A stretch of DNA of 64,000 nt. It comes from Thauera propionica (GTDB lineage: Bacteria; Pseudomonadota; Gammaproteobacteria; Burkholderiales; Rhodocyclaceae). The notes beneath the pieces are model-generated. The model saw nothing but the letters and a program-made list of their open reading frames with translations, ran no database searches and had not been told where the DNA came from. The translations under genes were made by a program, and so were the position numbers. Location: the NCBI RefSeq assembly GCF_002245655.1, contig NZ_NOIH01000013.1, forward strand, positions 62,001 through 126,000, read 5' to 3'. Shown here piece after piece: positions 19,372-28,494 of this stretch; position 1 is the first letter of the stretch; each line of letters opens with the position of its first letter.

Positions 19372-21144
19372 TCAACCGACATGGGTCTGCAACCACCACT
19401 CGAGCAGACCGAGCTGCCAGAGCTTGGAACCGCGCAACGGCGTGATGTGCTTGCCGGGCTCGGCCAGCAGCATGTCGACGTAGTCCTGGCGGAACAGGCC
19501 GCGCTCGCGCGCCGAACGGCTGGAAAGGGCATCGCGCACCCGTTCGAGCACCGGCCCTTGCAGGTACTTGAGCGCGGGCACCGGAAAATAGCCCTTCGGC
19601 CGGTCGATCACCGCGCCCGGGATCACCTTGCGCGCCGCCTCCTTCAGAACGCCCTTGCCGCCGTGCGCCAGCTTGTGCCGCGCGGGAATACGCGCCGCCA
19701 GCTCGACGAGTTCGTGATCGAGGAAAGGTACGCGGGCCTCGAGCCCGAAAGCCATGGTCATGTTATCCACGCGCTTGACCGGGTCGTCGACCAGCATCAC
19801 GGTCGTATCCAACCGCAACGCCTTCTCCACCGGGTCGTCGGCGCCCGGCGCATTGAAGCTGGCCGCGACATAGGCGGCGCTGGCATCCACACCCAGCCAC
19901 GGCGGCGCGACGACGCGCGCGTATTCCTCGAAGTCGCGGTCGCGGAAGGCAGCGAGGTAGTCCGCCACCGGATCGGCGCTGCCGGCGAGCTTCGGATACC
20001 AGTGGTAGCCGCCGAACACCTCGTCCGCCCCCTGCCCGCTCTGCACCACCTTGCTGTGGCGCGACACCGCTTCGGACAGCAGATAGAAGCCGATGCAGTC
20101 GTGGCTGACCATCGGCTCGTTCATCGCCTCGACGGCCTCCGGCAGGCGCCTGAGCAGTTCGGATTCGGGCACGAAGATGCGCTCGTGGACGGTGCCGAAC
20201 TCGCGCGCGACGATGTTGGCGTACTCGAACTCGTTGCCCTTCTCGCCGCCCACATCCTCGAAGCCGACATTGTAGGTGCGCAGGTCGCGAACCCCGGCTT
20301 CGGCCATCAAGCCAACGATCAGGCTCGAATCCACCCCGCCCGACAGCAGCGCGCCGACCGGCACGTCCGCCACCAGCCGTCGCCGCACCGCGCCGCGCAG
20401 GCCGTCGAGCAGAATTTCAGTCCATTCCTCGAAGCTGCGCGTCTCGTCGGCGGCATCGCGTTCATAGCGCAACGACCAGAAGCGGCGCTCGCTGCGGCGG
20501 CCATCGGGTTCGATGCGCATCAGCGTTCCCGGCGGCAGCTTGCGCACGCCGGCCAGCAGCGTGTGCGGCGCCGGCACGACGGCATGGAAAGACAGGTAGT
20601 GGTTGAGCGCCGCCGGGTCGATCGAGGTGTCGACGCCGCCGGCCGCAAGCAGCGCGGGCAGTGCGGAGGCGAAGCGCAGGCCACCCTCGATCTCGGCGTA
20701 GTACAGCGGCTTGATGCCGAGCCGGTCGCGCCCCAGCAGGACACGCCCGCTGTCACGCTCCCAGATCGCGAACGCGAACATGCCGTTGAGCCGCTGCACG
20801 AAGTCCTCGCCCCACGCGTGGTAGGCCTTGAGCAGCACCTCGGTATCGCCGTGCGAGTAGAAGCGGTAGCCCTTGGCCTCAAGTTCGCGCCGCAGTTCGG
20901 GGTGGTTATAGACCGCGCCGTTGAAGACGATACCGAGCCCGAGTTCGGGATCCACCATCGGTTGCTGGGCCGATTCCGACAGATCCATGATCTTCAGCCG
21001 GCGGTGGCCCCAGGCCTGGCTCCCCTGCGCGAACACGCCGCCACTGTCCGGCCCGCGCCGCCGCTGCTGCGCGTTCATCCGCGCCAGCGCTGCCAGGTCG
21101 GGGCTCACCCCGTCGAACCGTATTTCACCTGCTATACCGCACAT
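19372..21144 (-). CDS. asnO: N-acetylglutaminylglutamine amidotransferase (asparagine-synthetase type)
   Basis: Predicted 590-residue class II amidotransferase. The catalytic Cys2 is in MCGIAGEIRFDG. The glutaminase domain ends near residue 210, and the synthetase domain has the PP-loop LLSGGVDSS and the SGQGADEVFGGY motif. In the NAGGN pathway it amidates the dipeptide C-terminus using glutamine nitrogen. It is first of the three osmolyte genes, starting from an AT-rich 270-base region where osmotic control would act. Length is normal for this subfamily. Confidence 0.92.
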   Translation of the reverse strand: MCGIAGEIRFDGVSPDLAALARMNAQQRRRGPDSGGVFAQGSQAWGHRRLKIMDLSESAQQPMVDPELGLGIVFNGAVYNHPELRRELEAKGYRFYSHGDTEVLLKAYHAWGEDFVQRLNGMFAFAIWERDSGRVLLGRDRLGIKPLYYAEIEGGLRFASALPALLAAGGVDTSIDPAALNHYLSFHAVVPAPHTLLAGVRKLPPGTLMRIEPDGRRSERRFWSLRYERDAADETRSFEEWTEILLDGLRGAVRRRLVADVPVGALLSGGVDSSLIVGLMAEAGVRDLRTYNVGFEDVGGEKGNEFEYANIVAREFGTVHERIFVPESELLRRLPEAVEAMNEPMVSHDCIGFYLLSEAVSRHSKVVQSGQGADEVFGGYHWYPKLAGSADPVADYLAAFRDRDFEEYARVVAPPWLGVDASAAYVAASFNAPGADDPVEKALRLDTTVMLVDDPVKRVDNMTMAFGLEARVPFLDHELVELAARIPARHKLAHGGKGVLKEAARKVIPGAVIDRPKGYFPVPALKYLQGPVLERVRDALSSRSARERGLFRQDYVDMLLAEPGKHITPLRGSKLWQLGLLEWWLQTHVG

Positions 21145-21418
21145 TGCACTTCCTTCGCTGTGTTGAGCCTTAGCATTCTAGCAAATTTGTTTTGTGCAAA
21201 TTTTTTAGACCAAGGACATGGCCGGAAAGACTGGCGGAGCGGCGCTTCACGATCACGTCACGGCTTGCACCGTCGCCCTCTGCCCAGAAAGAATTGAATC
21301 GTGATATTCGTCGGTAAATATCATTAAATGAAAGCGTATAATCTTTTTTGCATTTACTATTGAATTCAGACGCCCTGCACGCACCGGTTCACCTCATCGA
21401 TGCGCCATGGAGGAAAAG
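21145..21418. promoter_or_regulatory. Divergent promoter region, NAGGN operon and binding-protein/kinase operon
   Basis: This 274-base gap is much more AT-rich than its neighbours. A consensus -10 box TATAAT lies at 21337-21342 on the + strand, about 80 bases before the binding-protein start. Near 21180-21210 are A/T runs (CAAATTTGTTTTGTGC) in the position of the asnO promoter. No strong operator palindrome was found. Confidence 0.45.
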
Positions 21419-22468
21419 ATGCTGTCTATCGCACACCGATTCGCCCGCCGCCTCGCGCTGACGCTGACCGCCATCGCCATGACGGCCGGCCCCGCCCTCG
21501 CGCAGCAGGCTGAACAGCCGTTGAAGATCTTTCACGTCATGAGTTTCGACTCGCCCTGGCGCTGGACCGATGGTCAGTTCGCCGGTTTCAAGGAGGGGCT
21601 CGGGGAGGACGTGAAGGCGGAATACAAGGTCTTCCAGATGGACATCAAGCGCCACGCCACGCCCGAAGCGAAGGCTGAGCGGGGGGCGATGGCGCGCAAG
21701 GCAATCGACGAGTGGAAGCCTGATCTGGTCTACATCTCCGACGACGCCGGAATCGAGAACGTCGCCGCCCACTACGCCAACACCGGCCTGCCGATCGTGT
21801 TCAGCGGCGCCAACCGCACGCTGACCGAGCACAAGCTCGAGGGCACGAAGAACATCACCGGCGTGCTCGAGGAAGAGCACTTCGTCGAATCCGTGCGACT
21901 CCTGCGGACGATGGCGCCCAACGTTCGTCGTATCGCCGTGATCTGCGACGAGGCGGCACACTGGCCACCGGTAATCCAGCGCATCCGCGACCGCGTGTCC
22001 AGGCTCGAAGGCGTCGAGATCGCAGCGGTGGACGTGCTCGGCAGCTACGCCGAGTTCCAGAACAAGGTGCGCAAGTACCCCGAGGTCGCCGACGCGGTGC
22101 TCTATCTGGGCATCTTCAACTTCAAGGACGACAAGGGCCAGACCGTGCCCTACGAGAGCCTGCAGCGCTGGGTAGTGGAGAACAGCAAGCTGCCCGACAT
22201 CAGCTTCTGGATCGACCGCATCCACTTCGGCGTGCTCGCTTCGGTGACCGTGTCGGAGCAGGAACAGGGCATCGCGGCCGGCAGGCTTGCGCGTGCCATC
22301 CTGGTAGATGGCAAAGCGCCTTCGACCCTGCCCGTGGTGCCGACGGTGAAGGGCAAGCCCGTCATCAACCTCGCACGTGCCAGGCAGCTCGGCATCACGG
22401 TAAAGTCCACCGAACTGCTCACGGCTGAGGTCGTCACGGAGTTCCAGTGGGCGAAAGCCGCCAAGTAA
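21419..22468 (+). CDS. ABC-type (TrpX-like) binding protein paired with a hybrid kinase
   Basis: Predicted 349-residue secreted protein. The signal peptide ends near TAGPALAQQ and the mature part begins [15 protein letters not shown]. The fold is the ABC_sub_bind/TrpX group ([23 protein letters not shown]). The ATG at 21419 is preferred to one at 21407 because GGAGG at 21409-21413 would otherwise be inside the gene. No permease or ATPase follows. Instead the gene overlaps a sensor kinase by 22 bases, so the protein probably acts as the ligand-sensing partner of that kinase. Confidence 0.82.
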   Translation: MLSIAHRFARRLALTLTAIAMTAGPALAQQAEQPLKIFHVMSFDSPWRWTDGQFAGFKEGLGEDVKAEYKVFQMDIKRHATPEAKAERGAMARKAIDEWKPDLVYISDDAGIENVAAHYANTGLPIVFSGANRTLTEHKLEGTKNITGVLEEEHFVESVRLLRTMAPNVRRIAVICDEAAHWPPVIQRIRDRVSRLEGVEIAAVDVLGSYAEFQNKVRKYPEVADAVLYLGIFNFKDDKGQTVPYESLQRWVVENSKLPDISFWIDRIHFGVLASVTVSEQEQGIAAGRLARAILVDGKAPSTLPVVPTVKGKPVINLARARQLGITVKSTELLTAEVVTEFQWAKAAK

Positions 22469-24411
22469 GACCCGGTCTGCGGGCCAAGATCCTTCTCATC
22501 GCCTCCGGCGTCGTGCTGGTGGCGATGCTGGCGAACGCGCTGACGTCGAGTTTCTTTTTCACGCGCAAGCAGACCGAGTCCCACATCATGTGGGCGCATG
22601 CGATTGCGCGCGTGCTCAATGTTCAGCTCGAGCGCGTGCTGTTCCTCGGCATCCCGATCGACGACCTGCAGGGCTTCGAGCGCCAGTGCGCCGAAGCCGT
22701 CAGCAGCAACCCCGGTCTTTCCTACGCCTACGTCGTGTCGACGAAGGGCGAGGTCCTTTTCCACAGCGGCGATGATGCCGGCAATGGCAACGGTCGCCGC
22801 GTGACACGCGTCGTACCGCCGGCGGTGCTCGACGCGATCGTCACAGGCTCAGGCACCGTGGACGAACCGAGCGATCTCAGCTACGCCGTGATCGAGTCGG
22901 TGAGCGACCCCCGCGGCGTGAAAGTGGCGCACATCGTCGTAGGCTTTCCGCGCGAACTGATCGACGATGCCAACCAGAGCCTGCTGCAGCTGATCATCGG
23001 CGTCGACATGCTGGTATACGGCCTCAGCGCGGTGCTGCTGTTCTTCGGCCTGTCGCGTTTCGTGATCTCGCCGCTGACCCGCATCGTGCGGGCGATCGAG
23101 GACATCCGCCCGGGCGAGCGCCTGGGCGAAGGCCGGAAGGCGCTGCCGGAAGTCGGCAGTGACGAATTGTCCGTGGTGGTGCGCGCCTTCAACCGTCTGT
23201 TCGAACGCATCGGCCAGCACGAGCGCGAACTGGTCGCCGCACGCGACGCGGCCGAAAGCGCCAACCGCGCCAAGTCGGAATTCCTCGCGGTGATGAGCCA
23301 CGAGATCCGCACGCCGATGAACGGGGTACTCGGCATGACCGACCTGCTCCTCAACAGCGGGCTGAATCCGGAGCAGCGCAGCCACGCGCAGACGGTGCGC
23401 AACTCGGCCGAATCACTGCTGGTGATCCTGAACGACATCCTCGACATCGCCAAGCTGGAATCGGGCGCTTTCGAGCTCGAAACGGCACCGTTCGAACTCG
23501 CCCCCGTCGTCGAGCGCACGGTGGAGCTGACGCGAATGAGCCTCGCGGGCCGTGCCCTGGCGCTCACCCTCGAGATTGCGCCAGCGGCAGCCAGCCGCTT
23601 CGTCGGCGACATCAAGCGCGTGCGCCAGGTGCTGCTGAACCTGGTCAGCAACGCAGTGAAGTTCACTGAGCAGGGCGAGGTAAAGGTGCGCGTCGGCACC
23701 ACTGCGCCCGACAGCGGCGCCATCGCCCATCTGCGCTTCGACATCATCGATACCGGCATCGGCATCGCCGAGGACACCAAGGCCCGGCTGTTTGACGCCT
23801 TCGTCCAGGCCGATGCCTCGATGTCGCGCCGCTATGGCGGCACCGGTCTCGGGCTGGCCATCTCGAAGCGCATCGTCACGCAGATGAACGGCCGCATCGG
23901 CTTCGACAGCGAACTCGGCAAGGGCAGCCACTTCTGGTTCGAGCTCGATCTGCCACGCTGCGCAGCAACGCCGCAGACCGCCATTCCGGCCGGTACCGAC
24001 CCGTCTGTTGCGGCGCTGTCAGCGCCGGCAGACCCCGGGGGCCGCATCCTGGTGGCGGAGGACAATCCGGTGAACCAGATGGTGATGTCCGGACTACTGA
24101 AACGGCTCGGCTGCGCGCTCGACATCGCCGACAACGGCCGTGTCGCGCTCGAGCTCATGGCACGGCAAAGCTATGACCTGGTCCTGATGGACATCCAGAT
24201 GCCCGAGATGGACGGCATCGAAGCCACGCGCCGCATTCGTGCGCTGGAAGACGCCCGGGCCACGACGCCCATCGTCGCCGTCACCGCAAACGCCTCGGAC
24301 CCTGAACGGCAGCACTATATGGAAGTCGGGATGAATGACTGCCTCCCCAAACCAGTGCGCCCGCAGGACCTGGAGCGGGTGCTGAAACAATGGTGCGGCA
24401 AGGCCGGTTGA
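22447..24411 (+). CDS. Hybrid sensor histidine kinase with receiver domain
   Basis: Predicted 654-residue inner-membrane protein starting at a GTG inside the end of the upstream gene. Order: helix about 12-35, periplasmic sensor to about 180, second helix, HAMP, HisKA with [14 protein letters not shown] near residue 285, HATPase_c with LVSNAVKFT and GTGLGLAIS, then a receiver domain with [10 protein letters not shown] and phosphoacceptor aspartate in [13 protein letters not shown]. It has no DNA-binding output, so the signal goes to a partner elsewhere. Translational overlap with the binding protein suggests a joint sensory unit. Confidence 0.88.
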   Translation: MGESRQVRPGLRAKILLIASGVVLVAMLANALTSSFFFTRKQTESHIMWAHAIARVLNVQLERVLFLGIPIDDLQGFERQCAEAVSSNPGLSYAYVVSTKGEVLFHSGDDAGNGNGRRVTRVVPPAVLDAIVTGSGTVDEPSDLSYAVIESVSDPRGVKVAHIVVGFPRELIDDANQSLLQLIIGVDMLVYGLSAVLLFFGLSRFVISPLTRIVRAIEDIRPGERLGEGRKALPEVGSDELSVVVRAFNRLFERIGQHERELVAARDAAESANRAKSEFLAVMSHEIRTPMNGVLGMTDLLLNSGLNPEQRSHAQTVRNSAESLLVILNDILDIAKLESGAFELETAPFELAPVVERTVELTRMSLAGRALALTLEIAPAAASRFVGDIKRVRQVLLNLVSNAVKFTEQGEVKVRVGTTAPDSGAIAHLRFDIIDTGIGIAEDTKARLFDAFVQADASMSRRYGGTGLGLAISKRIVTQMNGRIGFDSELGKGSHFWFELDLPRCAATPQTAIPAGTDPSVAALSAPADPGGRILVAEDNPVNQMVMSGLLKRLGCALDIADNGRVALELMARQSYDLVLMDIQMPEMDGIEATRRIRALEDARATTPIVAVTANASDPERQHYMEVGMNDCLPKPVRPQDLERVLKQWCGKAG

Positions 24412-24460
24412 GCGCCGAGCCGCGAGTCTCGGCGCCCACCGCCGCCCTGCCCCGCCCGCT

Positions 24461-24898
24461 TCAGCGCAACCTGCTGGCCACGAACTGCAGCGCGAGGTCG
24501 TAACCCATCGTGCCGAACCCCGCCATCACGGCCTCGGCAATGTCCGACAGGTAGGAGTGATGGCGGAAAGCTTCGCGCTTGTGCACGTTGGAGATGTGCA
24601 CCTCGACGAAGGGGATTGCCACGCCAGCGAAGGCGTCGCGAATGGCGACGCTGGTGTGCGTGTAGGCGCCCGGGTTGATGATCGCGAAATCAACGCCGTC
24701 GAGCCGCGCCTGATGGATGCGGTCGACAATGGCGCCCTCGTGATTGCTCTGGAAGCAGTCCAGCGCGAGGCCGAGCTGCTCGGCCTGCGCCTGCAGTGCG
24801 TTCTCGACGTCGGCCAGCGTGGTCGCACCGTAGATATGCGGCTCGCGGGTGCCGAGCAGGTTCAGGTTGGGGCCATTGATGACCAGCACTTTTTTCAT
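24461..24898 (-). CDS. aroQ: Type II 3-dehydroquinate dehydratase
   Basis: Predicted 145-residue cytoplasmic enzyme, normal length. It catalyses trans-dehydration of 3-dehydroquinate to 3-dehydroshikimate in aromatic amino acid synthesis. Active-site blocks are intact: [18 protein letters not shown] with the catalytic Tyr, [21 protein letters not shown], and VEVHISN with the catalytic His. It stands between the hybrid kinase and DUF3334 genes without obvious co-transcription. Confidence 0.96.
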   Translation of the reverse strand: MKKVLVINGPNLNLLGTREPHIYGATTLADVENALQAQAEQLGLALDCFQSNHEGAIVDRIHQARLDGVDFAIINPGAYTHTSVAIRDAFAGVAIPFVEVHISNVHKREAFRHHSYLSDIAEAVMAGFGTMGYDLALQFVASRLR

Positions 24899-24949
24899 GG
24901 CGGGGGCGTTCGTTCAGTTGAAGGGTTGGCAGGCGTGCACCGCAGGAAA

Positions 24950-25645
24950 TCACATGCCCAGTGACTTAAGCAGCTCGTCCTGCTCACTGTCGGCACTGGC
25001 CGCCGGGCCGGGATTGCCCTCTGTGTAGCGGTTCTGCGCCAGCAGTTCATCCGGGTCCAGCACCTCGCCGGCCTCGAAATCGTTGAGCTTGATGAACTCG
25101 GTGCGATCCACCGCCAGCTCGAGGTAGAAGATGTTGTTCTGCCCCGTGTAGAAGGTCACGCGGCGGGCTTCGGGATTGTCGAGGTTGGTGTCGACGCTGA
25201 GGATGACCTGCTTGTTGAGCACCAGCATCTTCGGCTGGTTTTGCGTGATGTGGGTCTGCAACTCACGCCCTACCTTGCCGGTGAAGTCGCCGACGATCTG
25301 GTTCATCAGCTCGCCCATCACGTTGCTGACTTCGTCGCTGGTGTAGGACGAAGCCAGGTCGCTCTTCGACATGCCCATGTTGAGCAGGTACTTCTCGTAC
25401 AGCTCCATGGCCGCCTGCGACGAGAAATTGATCACCACCAGCCCGGAGAACCCGCCGTCGAAGAGCACGAAGCAGCCAATGTCCGGCTTGAGGCAGGTCT
25501 TGGTGATCCGCTGTACCATGCCCGAGTAGCGAATCTCGCTGTGGGTGGCCACCGTCAGCACCTTGGAAACGGAATCACAGAGGCTGCGCAGCAGGTCTTC
25601 GGTGCCGAACACCACGTTGTCGTCTTGCGTGCTCATTCGAGTCAT
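24950..25645 (-). CDS. DUF3334 protein, CheX-like
   Basis: Predicted 231-residue cytoplasmic protein. It resembles the DUF3334 family of beta- and gammaproteobacteria (DIGCFVLFDGGFSGLVV, SDEVSNVMGELMNQIVGDF, HITQNQPKML), which is distantly related to CheX-type phosphatases of chemotaxis. The E-x2-N pair in GELMN is where CheX-like phosphatases place their catalytic residues. Partner and role are unknown. An alternative start lies 9 bases downstream at 25636; neither has a strong ribosome site. Confidence 0.8.
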   Translation of the reverse strand: MTRMSTQDDNVVFGTEDLLRSLCDSVSKVLTVATHSEIRYSGMVQRITKTCLKPDIGCFVLFDGGFSGLVVINFSSQAAMELYEKYLLNMGMSKSDLASSYTSDEVSNVMGELMNQIVGDFTGKVGRELQTHITQNQPKMLVLNKQVILSVDTNLDNPEARRVTFYTGQNNIFYLELAVDRTEFIKLNDFEAGEVLDPDELLAQNRYTEGNPGPAASADSEQDELLKSLGM

Positions 25646-25869
25646 TCATCCGGGTTGGAAAAGTCGTCCGCCATCTATAGCACAGCGCCCGGCTACACGG
25701 CAGCCGTTCTTGGGTCAGGCGTGCAAACGCGCACGAAGCGCGGGGACGGGAGCGGGTCCGCGTCACCTACATGCCGGTACAAACCCTGCCCGTGCCGCGG
25801 CGCACAATGATTGCATCGATCGGCACGGTAGCGAGATCCCGGCCGATCCGCTTTCACAAGGGTGACATC

Positions 25870-27198
25870 ATGAAACGCATCAAGCTCGGACTCATCTTGA
25901 TCCTGTCGGGGCTCAGTCTGCTGTGGTGGCTGGCCGACCCGATGAACCTCGGCGACGGCGGCTACTTCGCGATCCGCACGCTCGCCGTGCATTACTCCGG
26001 CGTCCTCGCGATGGGCGTCATGAGCGTGGCGATGCTGCTCGCACTGCGCCCGCTGTGGCTCGAGCCGCTCCTGGGCGGGCTCGACAAGGGCTACCGCCTG
26101 CACAAATGGCTGGGCATCGCCGGCCTGGCGTTGGCGACCGTCCACTGGCTGTGGGCCCAGGGGACGAAATGGGCCGTGGGCTGGGGCTGGCTGACGCGCC
26201 CGCAACGCGGCCCGCGCCCAGAGCAGACTGTCGAAATCTTCCGCTTCTTCCAGGAACAGCGCGGCCTGGCCGAAACCATCGGCGAGTGGGCCTTCTACGG
26301 CTTTGTCGTGCTGGCGGCCATCGCGCTGATCAAGCGTTTCCCCTACCGACGCTTCTTCCAGACCCACAGGCTGATGGCGGCCATCTACCTCGCGCTGGTG
26401 GTGCATAGCGTGGTGCTGCTGCCCTTCGGCTACTGGAGCAGCGCGGTCGGGCTGGTGCTCGCCGCGCTGATGGCAGGCGGCACCTACGCAGCGATCCTGT
26501 CGCTGGCGGGCCGCATTGGACGCGCGCACCGTGCGAGCGGCGAAGTCGCCCGCATCGTCCGCCATCCCAGCAACCAGGTGCTCGAGGTCGAGCTTCTACT
26601 GCGGACGGCCTGGCCAGGCCATGACGCCGGCCAGTTCGCCTTTGTCTCCTTCGATCCGACGGAAGGCCCCCATCCCTTCACGATCGCCTCGGCGTGGGCA
26701 GGCGACGGGCGCATGACTTTCATGATCAAGCCACTTGGCGACTACACGTGCACGCTGCCCGACCGGCTCAAGCTTGGCGACGCGGTCGAGGTCGAAGGCC
26801 CCTATGGCCGGTTCGACTTCGCCGATGCAAACGAACGCCAGATCTGGGTGGCCGGCGGTATCGGCATCACGCCCTTCATTGCGCGGCTGGAGGCGCTCGC
26901 CGGCCAGCCGGCCCACGCACCGGTCGACCTTTTCTACAGCACGCGCCAGCCCGACGAAGGCTTCATCGCCAGTCTCCGGCAACTGGCCGACAAGGCCCGG
27001 GTGCGGCTGCATGTCCTGGTCGCAGACCGCGACGGCCGGCTAGACGCCGACGGGATCTGCCGGACGGTACCCGAGTGGCCGAAGGCCGGCCTCTGGTTCT
27101 GCGGGCCGGCGGGATTCGGCAATGCGCTGCGCCACGCTCTGGGCGCACGGGGATTCGGTGCCGACCGATTCCATCAGGAACTGTTCGACATGCGCTGA
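25870..27198 (+). CDS. Ferric-reductase-like transmembrane flavoprotein
   Basis: Predicted 442-residue inner-membrane oxidoreductase. The first about 215 residues form six hydrophobic helices with haem-ligand-type histidines (TLAVHYSGVLAM, LHKWLGIAGLALATVHWLW, QTHRLMAAIYLALVVHSV). The C-terminal part is a ferredoxin-NADP reductase-like domain with HPFTIASAW for FAD, GPYGRFDF, and WVAGGIGITPFIARL plus WFCGPAGFGNAL for NAD(P)H. It likely moves electrons across the membrane to ferric iron or a quinone. AAGGGTG precedes the ATG at 25870. Substrate not determined. Confidence 0.87.
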   Translation: MKRIKLGLILILSGLSLLWWLADPMNLGDGGYFAIRTLAVHYSGVLAMGVMSVAMLLALRPLWLEPLLGGLDKGYRLHKWLGIAGLALATVHWLWAQGTKWAVGWGWLTRPQRGPRPEQTVEIFRFFQEQRGLAETIGEWAFYGFVVLAAIALIKRFPYRRFFQTHRLMAAIYLALVVHSVVLLPFGYWSSAVGLVLAALMAGGTYAAILSLAGRIGRAHRASGEVARIVRHPSNQVLEVELLLRTAWPGHDAGQFAFVSFDPTEGPHPFTIASAWAGDGRMTFMIKPLGDYTCTLPDRLKLGDAVEVEGPYGRFDFADANERQIWVAGGIGITPFIARLEALAGQPAHAPVDLFYSTRQPDEGFIASLRQLADKARVRLHVLVADRDGRLDADGICRTVPEWPKAGLWFCGPAGFGNALRHALGARGFGADRFHQELFDMR

Positions 27199-27246
27199 AG
27201 ACCCCGCCGCCGACGGCCAGTGGGAAGGCGCTCGACTCAGCGCGGT

Positions 27247-28086
27247 TCATCGCGCCGCGTTTCGCCGCAGGCGCAGCAGGCGCACGTCGACGGTCAGCGA
27301 CAGCTCGGTCAGCGCCGCTGCGCGCGCGCGGCCTTCCGCCGTGGCGCGAAACAGGTGCGGCGTCATCAGCAGCAGGTCGGCGATCGGCTCGGCGCCCTTC
27401 AGTTCGACCATGAAGCGCAGCGTCTCGGCCCCCGCCACCGAGAAGCCGGCGGGCGCCTCCGCTTCGGAGCGGCGCTCCGGTTTCAGGGTGGGGTAGATGA
27501 TCTCGCGCAGCTCGCGCAGGTGGTCGGCGCCGGCATCGACCTGCAGCAACTCGCCGCCCGGCTTGAGCGCGCGCGCGAATTCGCCATACACCGGGAAGCC
27601 GAACATGCAGATCACGCGATCGAGCGTCCGCGGCAGGACCGGCAGGTTGGCATTGCTGCCCACGACCCAGGTCGCGTCGCGTTGCTGCCTGGCGGCGGCC
27701 TGCACCGCCCATTTCGAGATGTCGAGGCCCAGCAGCGCAATCTGTCGCCCGGCTGCCGCGTCGGCAAGCTCGCGCAGGTAATAGCCCTCGCCGCAGCCGG
27801 CATCGAGGCACGCTGCACGTTGCGGCAGGCCGTCGAGAACCATCGTCGCCACCGCCGAGGCGATCGGCTGGTAGTGGCCGGCAGTGAGGAAGCGCCTGCG
27901 GGCGGCGACCATCACCTTGCTGTCGCCGGGGTCGCGCGAGCGCTTGTTCTGCACCGGCAACAGATTGACGTAGCCCTCCCGCGCCGTATCGAAGCTGTGG
28001 CCGGACAGGCAGCGCCAGACGGCGCCGTCCTGCCGCAGCGGCGCGCCATCGAGCGGGCAGGCAAGATCGAGGAATGGATAACGCAT
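27247..28086 (-). CDS. rlmA: 23S rRNA guanine-N1 methyltransferase (RlmA type)
   Basis: Predicted 279-residue SAM-dependent methyltransferase of the RlmA family, which methylates a guanine of 23S rRNA helix 35. The N-terminal zinc-ribbon region (CPLDGAPL, then CLSGHSFD) has Asp where E. coli has the second Cys, so zinc binding may be altered; the core EGYVNLLPVQNKRSRDPGDS is well conserved. The SAM site is CLDAGCGEGYYL. The start at 28086 gives MRYPFLDLACP, the usual family start; upstream ATGs at 28122 and beyond look less likely. Confidence 0.9.
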   Translation of the reverse strand: MRYPFLDLACPLDGAPLRQDGAVWRCLSGHSFDTAREGYVNLLPVQNKRSRDPGDSKVMVAARRRFLTAGHYQPIASAVATMVLDGLPQRAACLDAGCGEGYYLRELADAAAGRQIALLGLDISKWAVQAAARQQRDATWVVGSNANLPVLPRTLDRVICMFGFPVYGEFARALKPGGELLQVDAGADHLRELREIIYPTLKPERRSEAEAPAGFSVAGAETLRFMVELKGAEPIADLLLMTPHLFRATAEGRARAAALTELSLTVDVRLLRLRRNAAR

Positions 28087-28140
28087 GATGCAGCCGTCGC
28101 GGTGGATGTCACGGGCCGCCATTGTGCCTCGCGGCAACGC

Positions 28141-28494
28141 TCAGGTGAGCCGCAGCGCGCGCAGCAGGTCCTCTTCGGTGATGGGCTTGATCAGGATCTC
28201 GTCGAAGCCCGCCTCGCGCATCTCGTCGAGCATCTCGGGAATGGCGTGCGCGGTATAGGCGACGATGTGCAGGCGGTCCGGCCCCTCACTCGCCCGCAGG
28301 CGACGACAGACATCCAGCCCGGACACGCCGGGCATGCCGATGTCGAGCAGCACCGCATCGAAGCGCTCTTGCGCGATCAGCTCAAGAGCCTGAAGGCCGT
28401 CCCCCCGCTCCACCACCTCGTGCCCGCGCCGCGCCAGCCAGGTGGCCGGCAAGGTTCGGTTGATCGGGTGGTCATCAACGATGAGGATCTTCAT
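28141..28494 (-). CDS. Single-domain response regulator
   Basis: Predicted 117-residue CheY-like receiver. Acidic pocket in LIVDDHPINR, phosphoacceptor Asp in AVLLDIGMPGVSG, conserved Thr in HIVAYTAHA and Lys in LIKPIT. No output domain. Its ATG overlaps the stop of the kinase gene upstream (ATGA), making a tight two-gene operon, so the kinase is the obvious phosphodonor. Output is probably through protein contacts. Confidence 0.9.
   Translation of the reverse strand: MKILIVDDHPINRTLPATWLARRGHEVVERGDGLQALELIAQERFDAVLLDIGMPGVSGLDVCRRLRASEGPDRLHIVAYTAHAIPEMLDEMREAGFDEILIKPITEEDLLRALRLT

Noticed and set aside
18055-21297. A 1,080-codon open frame on the + strand across ngg and asnO
   Set aside because: It spans two clear minus-strand genes and their junction; composition is typical of antisense frames in GC-rich DNA.
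24461-24898. Link of aroQ to the aromatic catabolic cluster
   Set aside because: aroQ is a biosynthetic housekeeping gene, 8 kb away and separated by unrelated operons.
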